Source: Bryobacterales bacterium
Lineage (GTDB): Bacteria; Acidobacteriota; Terriglobia; Bryobacterales; Bryobacteraceae
Reading direction: 5' to 3'
Assembly (NCBI GenBank): GCA_009697495.1
Contig: SHUN01000135.1
Coordinates: 1 to 7,447 of the forward strand
DNA: 7,447 nt
A model generated the notes under the pieces. That model was given only the letters and a program-made list of their open reading frames with translations. It did not search any database and had not been told where the DNA came from. Positions 1-6,145 of the stretch are shown here, piece after piece. A program made the position numbers and the translations under genes. Position 1 is the stretch's first letter. Every line of letters begins with the position of its first letter.

Positions 1-137
1 AGTAACTTCGACGCTGGGCTTGGCGGGATCGGTGTTTCGGCAGCGGAGGTGAAGTTACAACAATCGAACTGACTTACTCAATTACCGGTCGCGGCAACCG
101 AGCAGAATCAGAGCTCGGGCGCTGATCCTGTGCATAA
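1..137. other. No supported gene; sequence upstream of the receptor remnant
   Basis: I find no gene here. In the reading frame of the downstream receptor remnant there are stops at 3-5, 123-125 and 135-137, and the residues between them do not resemble a TonB receptor. In frame 1 an open stretch from base 1 to a TGA at 70-72 gives 23 codons, which could be the tail of a gene lying to the left, but it is too short to assign. No promoter, ribosome-binding site or RNA structure was recognised. Confidence 0.5.
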
Positions 138-1607
138 TTCAGGTACAACCGCACCATCAACGGTTTTGACAACAGCACTCCCAGCTCAATTTCAGCCAGG
201 GCGATAGCGGCTTACACCGCCAGTCCGATCACCGAAGTTCCCGCCGCCCAGTTCAAAGTGAATGGCGGTCCGTTGTACGCCAGCTCCTCGAACAAAGGAA
301 TCTACTCCACCCCGAAGGCGAACTTCTCTCCGCGGATCGGTTTTGCCTGGACGCCCGGATTTATCGACAAGACGGTCATTCGCGGCGGCGTCGGGATCTT
401 CTATTTCCCCTACGGGATCATCGGCAACCAGGCGCCCGGCTTCAGCCAGAGCACCCCGCTTGTCGCCAGCAACGACGGCTTCCGGACGGCCTCGGCAACG
501 CTCGCCAACCCGTTCCCGAATGGTGTCCTCACCGCCACCGGTTCCACTCTCGGCCTGGCTACGAACCTGGGCCGGAACATCACCTTCTACAATCCCACTC
601 CCAAATATCCCTATTCAACGCGTTGGACGTTGACCCTGCAGCGCGAAGTGTTCCCGAACGTTCTTCTCGAACTCGGCTACATCGGCAACAAGACCGTTAA
701 AATGCCGGTGGATAAAAACCTGAACGGTACACCCGTCCAGTTCCTGTCCACTTCCCCCGCCCGCGATCAGGTGGCTATCGACCGCCTTTCGCAGAATGTC
801 GCCAATCCCTTTGTCGGCCTGCTACCCGGGAGCACCATCAATGGCGGCGTCGTGCCCCGCAGCCAACTTCTCGGCGCGTTTCCGCAGTACGCCGGCGCCA
901 ACGGCGTACAGGAACAGCAACTGAACGATGGCTCCTCGCATTTCCATGCCTTCGACGCGCGTATCGAAAAGCGTTTCTCGCACGGCTTCCTGATGTTGGT
1001 GAATGTCCAGTATTCGAAGCTCCTGGAAAAGCGCAGCCGGTTGAATGATCTCGACCCGTTCCTGGAAAAGCGGATCGCCGCCGAGGACCGCCCCTATCGC
1101 CTGGTTTGGAGCGGCACCTACGATCTGCCGTTCGGCCGCGGCAAGGCGTTCATGAAAGGCGCCAACCGCTTCGTCAACTACGCCGTCGGCGACTGGAATG
1201 TGAACCTGATCACCACTCTCACCACCGGCACGGCGCTCGGTTGGGGAAACATCATCTATCTCGGCGGACCGCTGAATTTGAATCCGCACGGCGTGGATGG
1301 CGCGTTCGATGTTAACCAGTTCAATCGCGTGCCCGCGCAGCAGCTCGCCGCCAACCGCCGCACCTTTCCTACCCGCTTCGCCGACCTCCGCCAGGACAGC
1401 GTCAAGCAGATCGATTTCTCCATCATCAAGGGAATGCGCATCACCGAGAAGGTGAAGCTGACCTACCGCTGCGAGTTCTTTAACTCCACCAACCGGGCGA
1501 TCTTCAACGGCCCGGATCTGAATCCCACGTCTTCGACCTTTGGCCGGATTCTGGGTCAGGCCAATACACCGCGCCGGATTCAGATGGCCTTGCGGCTGGT
1601 GTTTTAA
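138..1607 (+). pseudogene. TonB-dependent receptor (Oar-like), C-terminal beta-barrel fragment, 5'-truncated
   Basis: This is the C-terminal part of an outer-membrane TonB-dependent receptor of the Oar-like type, a family that imports large ligands through a plugged beta-barrel. The first available start codon is the GTG at 258, but recognisable family sequence begins earlier: codons from 138 read FRYNRTINGFD and continue in frame with PAAQFKVNGG across the GTG, giving 489 residues. Family landmarks are FSPRIGFAW, the IRGGVGIFY strand, EDRPYRLVWSGTYDLPFGRG, and the closing strand RIQMALRLVF ending in an aromatic residue, as is typical of barrel proteins. Relatives are about 1000-1150 residues long, so the signal peptide, carboxypeptidase-regulatory domain, plug and about half the barrel are missing. 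In-frame TAA (135-137) and TGA (123-125) lie directly upstream, and no ribosome-binding site precedes the GTG. I read it as a truncated remnant; a frameshifted or misassembled intact gene is possible. The barrel part itself is open and undamaged, which suggests a recent event. Confidence 0.8.
1021..1072 (+). repeat. In-frame 13-bp direct repeat inside the receptor fragment
   Basis: The 13 bases TCCTGGAAAAGCG occur at 1021-1033 and again at 1060-1072, exactly 39 bases (13 codons) apart. Both copies encode LEKR, giving a short internal duplication in the protein at SKLLEKRSRLNDLDPFLEKR. It could be a chance match or a small local duplication. Confidence 0.5.
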
Positions 1608-2155
1608 CGATACGTCTTGTCGTCAACCTTCTCCAGGTCCACATTATTGCCGAATACGCCAAGCGTCACAATGGCAAACGTGAAAACGGTGTTGCCAGTC
1701 TCCACATGGCCTCCAAAGGCTTTCTCGCCGTTGGTCAGCGTCATGTGGGCGTGCAGGCGGCCGTTGATCACATAGCCGTTAACGCTGATGATGTCGGCAG
1801 GCTCCGTCGGGTTCTTCAGGAAGATATTCTTTGAAGGAAACGTCCGGTTGTTCACCGAGTGAATGTGATAGTTTCGCACCGATCCGATACCGGAAAGAAT
1901 AACGGCGTTCTTGATCTTATGGTCCTTCACCATCTTCTCCATCCCGCCGAGCAGGTCGGCTTCGTATTTGAATCGCAGCACGACGACGCGTTCAAAATTG
2001 CCGGAGATGGCATAGACGTCAGGAACATCGGCGCTGTTGGCCTTTGCGTCCTGTTCCGGCGTCGTTGCCTTGGTGATCTCGGTGCGTGTGGTCTGTGCCC
2101 ACAACCCGGCCGCGGCGAGGGTTGAAAGGCAGAAGAGTCCCAGGGTTAATTGCAT
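1604..2155 (-). CDS. Exported PPC (DUF296) domain protein
   Basis: A 183-residue protein with a signal peptide followed by one PPC domain (plant and prokaryote conserved, DUF296). Residues 1-20 are hydrophobic and end in LWA before Gln21, a good signal-peptidase I site, so it is probably periplasmic or secreted. Residues 21-50 form a polar linker. Residues about 53-168 are the PPC domain: FERVVVLRF, LLGGMEKMVKDHKIKNAVILSG, then the hallmark GRLHAHMTL (His135, His137) and FGGHVETGN (His150). These three histidines are family hallmarks and could hold a metal; that is inference. In plants the domain is attached to AT-hooks and binds DNA; here there is no AT-hook and the protein is exported, so DNA regulation is unlikely. 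The ATG at 2155-2153 is preceded by AAGGAG five bases away and by the repaired NHL stop nine bases upstream, indicating an operon. Its biochemical function is not known to me. Confidence 0.87.
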   Translation of the reverse strand: MQLTLGLFCLSTLAAAGLWAQTTRTEITKATTPEQDAKANSADVPDVYAISGNFERVVVLRFKYEADLLGGMEKMVKDHKIKNAVILSGIGSVRNYHIHSVNNRTFPSKNIFLKNPTEPADIISVNGYVINGRLHAHMTLTNGEKAFGGHVETGNTVFTFAIVTLGVFGNNVDLEKVDDKTYR

Positions 2156-2160
2156 GAATG

Positions 2161-2166
2161 CTCCTT
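2161..2166 (-). promoter_or_regulatory. Ribosome-binding site of the PPC gene
   Basis: On the minus strand the sequence AAGGAG lies five bases before the ATG at 2155-2153, an ideal Shine-Dalgarno and the best in the window. It overlaps the last bases of the TAA stop (2167-2165) of the upstream NHL gene in its repaired frame. Termination of one gene therefore occurs on the ribosome-binding site of the next, which fits translational coupling. Confidence 0.75.
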
Positions 2167-2828
2167 AGCGAGGCGCGAACTTCTGCACGCGCCAGTTTTT
2201 GATTGCAGCGGCGTAGATGCTGCCGCTGGGCCCGATGGCCATGTGGTGAACGAAATCGAGTTGACCGGGGAGTTTGCCGGAACTGCCCAGCAACGCCCAG
2301 AATTTCCCCGTTTTGGTTGAGTTTCAGAATCCGGTTATTGTGCCCATCGCACATGTAGATGAACTCATCGGGAGTGATCACAATGCCCCACGGCGAGCCG
2401 ACGTCTTTCCATTGCGTGATGAATTTTCCGTTGGCGTCGAAGATCTGCATCCGGCCCAGCGGATCCATTTTGACCACCACGTGCCCCTGATCGTCGGCGG
2501 CCCACAGGTTCCCTTCCAGATCGAAGCGGAGGCCGTGCGGCCGCGCGAAGGTGCCGTCGCCCCAGGAGCGGACGACGTTGCCTGCCTTGCCGAACTCGAT
2601 AATGGAATGCTTTCCGCGATGGAAAACGAACACATGTTCCTGCGGGTCGACAGCTACGCCGGGTGTCTCCTCAAACGTCCCACCGGTGGGCAGCCGGGGC
2701 CAATCGGGGTCAACCAGGTATGGCAGTCCAGGCCACTTGGCTTGAGCCAGCGCGCCGGCGCCAATCGCGGCGACGGCCCCGACGGAGGCGAATAGAGGGC
2801 GTTCCGTCAGGTTCACGGCATTTACCAA
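2165..2828 (-). pseudogene. Exported NHL-repeat beta-propeller protein, frameshifted and apparently internally deleted
   Basis: An NHL-repeat protein of the type related to peptidyl-alpha-hydroxyglycine alpha-amidating lyases, common as an exported protein in Acidobacteriota. Residues 1-30 form a signal peptide (LFASVGAVAAIGAGALAQA). Propeller repeats follow: TPGVAVDPQEHVFVFHRG (55-72), RPHGLRFDLEGNLWAADDQG (96-115), and SPWGIVITPDEFIYMCDGHN (145-164). The frame breaks after ILGV (residue 179). One base later, near 2291, the other frame continues with LGSSGKLPGQLDFVHHMAIG and ends IKNWRVQKFAPR at a TAA (2167-2165), exactly as relatives end. Repairing it gives 220 residues, whereas relatives are about 330-350. 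The join MDPLGRMQIFDANG (121-134) appears to skip several repeats in frame. The likely start is TTG at 2828 (or GTG at 2816); TTG overlaps the receptor stop and no ribosome-binding site is visible, so coupling to the receptor is likely. It is either a decaying gene or a sequence error; a shortened propeller may not fold. Confidence 0.78.
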
Positions 2829-5800
2829 ATTACTTTCAGCGCGAGTTGGACCACGCGCCCGTCGTTGGCACCCGTGATTCGTCCGTAGCCGCCGGAAGAG
2901 ACCAGCGTATTCGGGGCCGAGAAGTTCACCTGGTTGAAGACGTTGAAGAACTCGCCTCGCAATTGGACTCGCACGGGCTCGCGGACGATGAAGTCCTTCA
3001 TGAGCGTAAAGTCGGTGTTGGCAAACGCCGGGCCATTGATGATGTTGCGGCCGGAGTTGCCGTAGATGCCGCGTGGCAGAGTCGCGACGGGGACAAACGC
3101 CGCCGTATTGAAGAACTGGCTGACCATGTCCGCGCGGCTGGAGTGCGTTCGCGTAACGTCATCGTAAGTCATGCCGTTGACGAGTTGGGCGCGCTGGAGA
3201 TTCTGTTGACCGGTTCCGTCCAGAGCCACATCCACACCCATCGTGATGTTCAGCGGAGCGCCGGTTTGCACGGAGTGAAACACGCCGAGGCTCCAATTGG
3301 CCAGCACATGCCGGGCGGCCACATTTTCAAAGCGCAGATCGGGGCTCCACAGCCAGCTAACCGCGACAACGTGGCAGCGGTCGAAGTTGCCGCGGCCCTT
3401 CTCGTCGCGCAGGTTAAATGGATTCCCCACACCCGGCGTCAGGCCCGGTTGCGGCGCGTTGACGTTGTCCACCTGTTTGCCGAAAACGTAGGAGCCGTTG
3501 AACGAGAAGCCCTGGCTGAACCGCTTCTCCACGCGGAACTGCCCGCTGTGATAGCCGGATCTATAATCGTTGGCGAGGATGCGGGACTGTGTATTAAACA
3601 GCCCGATGGTTTGCGGGTACCGGACACGGTTGTTGATGTTGGCGGCCGACGGCGCTAGGCCGGTGATCGGGTCTGTCTTGAAGACGGCCGGGTTCCAATG
3701 GCGGTGGCCTTCCAGCTTCTGGGAGAGCTTTCCGGCGTAGCCCACGGAAACGACAAGACTGGAGCGAAATTGGCGTTCAATATTGAGGTTCATCGATTGT
3801 GTATACGGCACAACCAGACGGACTTCGGTGGTGACCAGATTGGCCGGAAGCGGGAAATCGCAGGCCACGCCGGGCCGGGCGGCGATGGGCCGGCAGCCGA
3901 ACTTCCCGGAAAGCACACCCGCTGGCGGCAGGGGGAGATTCAGCGATCGATACGGCGCGTCGATTTGCCCTTGGCGTAGAACATCGGTGCCGGCGAACGG
4001 CGCTTCTGAAGTATGGACGACGGAGGCGCTCAGTTGATCGAAGAAGACGCCGTAGCCGCCGCGAACGCTGGTCTTGCCGTTGCCGAAGACGTCCCAGGCG
4101 AAGCCAACCCTGGGTCCAATGTTATTGCGGTCATCGAAGCTCAACTTGCCATTGGAGGGCAGTCCCGGATCGCCAGGGAACAGCACGAACGGCAGGGCGT
4201 CCGTCTTCACGGTGGAGCGCAAAGCCAGGTTGGGAACGTCGGTCACCGTATGCCGCCCGTACTTCTGATCCCAGGCGAGATACGGCTCCCAGCGCGCGCC
4301 AAACGTAAGTGTGAAGCGGGGCACGATCTTGAACTCGTCCTGCACAAAGAAGAAGTGCTTCCAACTGACAGGGTCGCTGCCGGGTTGTCCGAAAGTGACG
4401 TTGACCTGATCGAATCGGCCGAGCAGGAAATCGGCCATGGGATTGCCGGAGCCGATGCCGGTGAACGTCGCGCTTCTTGACTGCGTGTACTGATTATTGA
4501 GCGTCCAGGTTACTTTATGCATTTCGTAGCCGAATTTGATGGTGTGACGGCCTTTGATCCAGCTCATGGAGTCGCGGAAATGCCAGTTGCGGTAGTCCTG
4601 TCCGTTGGGATTCACCGGGGCCAGGTTAAAGCGGCCTTGTACGTTGATGGAAACGCCCTCACCGTTAATACCCGGCGGGAGGCTGATTCCCATCGTGTCC
4701 GGATGCACGTTTTCACGGGCCAGGTCGAGCGAGGTAACTCGCATGTAATCGAAGGTGGCCTGATTGAGCAGCGTGGGGCTGAGCGTATAGGTGCTGGAGA
4801 CGGAGAAGTTATTGTTATTGACCGTCCGGTCGCCGGTATTGAAGGGCAGTATGTTGCCGGCGGTGAAAAGCTGTGAGTAGTTATCCCGATGGAAGTGCCC
4901 GAAGATCGAGTGCTTCGAGGTCTGCAGGAAGTCGACACGGCTCATGAAAGAGTAGTTCCCCGATGGCGTGGGGAATTGCGCGACGAACGTTCCAGTGGCT
5001 GAGCGCGGAATGTATTTGCTGAGGATGGTTTGGGCGGCGTTGCTGATGCAGCCGCGAGCGACAATATTGGCGGCGACACAGGGCGCGCCCGTTGGGTCGG
5101 TCATGGCGCGGCCGGTAAGAGGGTCGTTGATATTGCGGAGCGCGGCGCCGCCGGTGAAGATACCGGAGCGCTCGGCGTCCGTGGGCACCAGCGCCTGCGT
5201 GGAGCCGGTTTCCGGACGGTTCCAGAGCTTCTGATAATAGCCAAAGGCGAACAGCTTGTCTTTGCGGATGGGGCCGCCTGCGGCCGCGCCGGCCTGGTTC
5301 TGCCGGCTCGTCGGACGCCGAGGCTGGAAGAAGCTGCGCGCGTTCAGTTTTTCATTGCGCAAAAACTCCCAGGCGCTGCCGTGGAACTGGTTGGTGCCGG
5401 CCTTGGAAGTGATGCTCACCTGGCTGCCGGAATTATTGCCGTACTCCGAAGTAAAGTTATGCGTCTGGATACGAATTTCCTGCACGGCGTCCGGGGGAGG
5501 GAAGTTGAGGCCGGTGGTTTGGCCGAAGTGGGTGAAGTTGGCGCCGTTGAAGGTGAAGTTATTATCGGCCGAACGGCCGCCGTTGACGCTCATGTTCGGG
5601 CCCGCGCGCGTATTCCCCATCTCCTGCGGCGCGTTCACATTCAGAACGCCGGGGAGGATCCGCGCCAGCGACATCACGTTGCGGCCGTTCAGTGGAAGGT
5701 CCTGTACGCGACGGTCGTCGACCAGGCCGGAGAGCGTCTGGCTCGTCGTGTTGACCAGCGTCGCCGTGCTGTTGACAGTAACCTCGGCCTGCACCGAACC

Positions 5801-6124
5801 GACTTTGAGGGCAAAGTCGACACGTAGATTTTCCGCGAGCGAAAGGCGCACGCCGTGCTGGACTTGCCGCTCAAAGCCATCGGCGGCCGTGGTGATGTCG
5901 TAGGACCCGGATGGAATCGCGAGGATATTGAAGAATCCGGTGCCATCGGTGATCGAGTTTCGCGTCAACTGTTGTTCCGCTGAACGGGCCGTCACCGCGG
6001 CTCCGGGGATCGCGGCGCCGGAAGGATCGCGGACGAAGCCGCTGATACTACCCGATACCTGGGCGAAACAGAAGGGAGCGAAAACGGCCGCGGCCGCTAT
6101 CTGAAACAGCGAGCGTAGATGCAT
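2822..6124 (-). CDS. TonB-dependent outer-membrane receptor, Oar-like, full length
   Basis: A complete 1100-residue receptor predicted to import a large or scarce ligand across the outer membrane using energy from TonB-ExbBD. Residues 1-21 are a signal peptide ending CFA before Gln22. Residues about 25-108 are a carboxypeptidase-regulatory-like (CarboxypepD_reg) domain: GSISGFVRDPSGAAIPGAAV, then DGTGFFNILAIPSGSYDI. The plug spans about 115-245 with QDLPLNGRNVMSLARILPGV, MSVNGGRSADNNFTFNG, and VQEIRIQTHNFTSEYG followed by SGSQVSITSKAGTNQFHGS. The remainder is beta-barrel, with GPRVGFAWDVFGNGKTSVRG, and near the end NSGRNIINGPAFANTDFTLM and GEFFNVFNQVNFSAPN; it closes with ALKVIW, a terminal aromatic as expected for barrel insertion. 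ATG 6124-6122 has GGAGAG seven bases upstream. It starts 21 bases after the DUF1501 stop and overlaps the NHL start, so it sits in the middle of an operon. No frameshift is seen. The substrate cannot be told from sequence; many relatives in this phylum are annotated generically. Confidence 0.93.
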   Translation of the reverse strand: MHLRSLFQIAAAAVFAPFCFAQVSGSISGFVRDPSGAAIPGAAVTARSAEQQLTRNSITDGTGFFNILAIPSGSYDITTAADGFERQVQHGVRLSLAENLRVDFALKVGSVQAEVTVNSTATLVNTTSQTLSGLVDDRRVQDLPLNGRNVMSLARILPGVLNVNAPQEMGNTRAGPNMSVNGGRSADNNFTFNGANFTHFGQTTGLNFPPPDAVQEIRIQTHNFTSEYGNNSGSQVSITSKAGTNQFHGSAWEFLRNEKLNARSFFQPRRPTSRQNQAGAAAGGPIRKDKLFAFGYYQKLWNRPETGSTQALVPTDAERSGIFTGGAALRNINDPLTGRAMTDPTGAPCVAANIVARGCISNAAQTILSKYIPRSATGTFVAQFPTPSGNYSFMSRVDFLQTSKHSIFGHFHRDNYSQLFTAGNILPFNTGDRTVNNNNFSVSSTYTLSPTLLNQATFDYMRVTSLDLARENVHPDTMGISLPPGINGEGVSINVQGRFNLAPVNPNGQDYRNWHFRDSMSWIKGRHTIKFGYEMHKVTWTLNNQYTQSRSATFTGIGSGNPMADFLLGRFDQVNVTFGQPGSDPVSWKHFFFVQDEFKIVPRFTLTFGARWEPYLAWDQKYGRHTVTDVPNLALRSTVKTDALPFVLFPGDPGLPSNGKLSFDDRNNIGPRVGFAWDVFGNGKTSVRGGYGVFFDQLSASVVHTSEAPFAGTDVLRQGQIDAPYRSLNLPLPPAGVLSGKFGCRPIAARPGVACDFPLPANLVTTEVRLVVPYTQSMNLNIERQFRSSLVVSVGYAGKLSQKLEGHRHWNPAVFKTDPITGLAPSAANINNRVRYPQTIGLFNTQSRILANDYRSGYHSGQFRVEKRFSQGFSFNGSYVFGKQVDNVNAPQPGLTPGVGNPFNLRDEKGRGNFDRCHVVAVSWLWSPDLRFENVAARHVLANWSLGVFHSVQTGAPLNITMGVDVALDGTGQQNLQRAQLVNGMTYDDVTRTHSSRADMVSQFFNTAAFVPVATLPRGIYGNSGRNIINGPAFANTDFTLMKDFIVREPVRVQLRGEFFNVFNQVNFSAPNTLVSSGGYGRITGANDGRVVQLALKVIW

Positions 6125-6131
6125 GAAAAGT

Positions 6132-6137
6132 CTCTCC
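6132..6137 (-). promoter_or_regulatory. Ribosome-binding site of the TonB receptor
   Basis: On the minus strand GGAGAG lies seven bases before the ATG at 6124-6122, within the short gap after the DUF1501 stop (6148-6146). It supports this start codon. There is no room for an independent promoter in the gap itself, so the receptor is probably transcribed together with the DUF1501 gene. Confidence 0.65.
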
Positions 6138-6145
6138 GTGGAAGG

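Noticed and set aside
1604..1630. A hairpin terminator between the two converging genes
   Set aside because: Only a four-to-five-base inverted match (ACGA with TCGT) is present, with no T run, and it lies inside the PPC coding region.
2019..2290. The out-of-frame C-terminal 90 residues of the NHL reading frame as a genuine fused tail
   Set aside because: The tail is Arg-rich and unlike any propeller, while the adjacent frame holds the conserved family ending and a stop placed exactly before the PPC gene.
2663..3658. A 331-codon open frame on the plus strand
   Set aside because: It lies almost wholly antisense to the intact TonB receptor, has no recognisable domain, and reads as the low-complexity, Arg- and Val-rich product expected from the opposite strand of a GC-rich gene.
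5030..5827. A 265-codon open frame on the plus strand
   Set aside because: It is antisense to the signal, regulatory and plug domains of the receptor, which are strongly conserved; a mirror frame is the simpler explanation.
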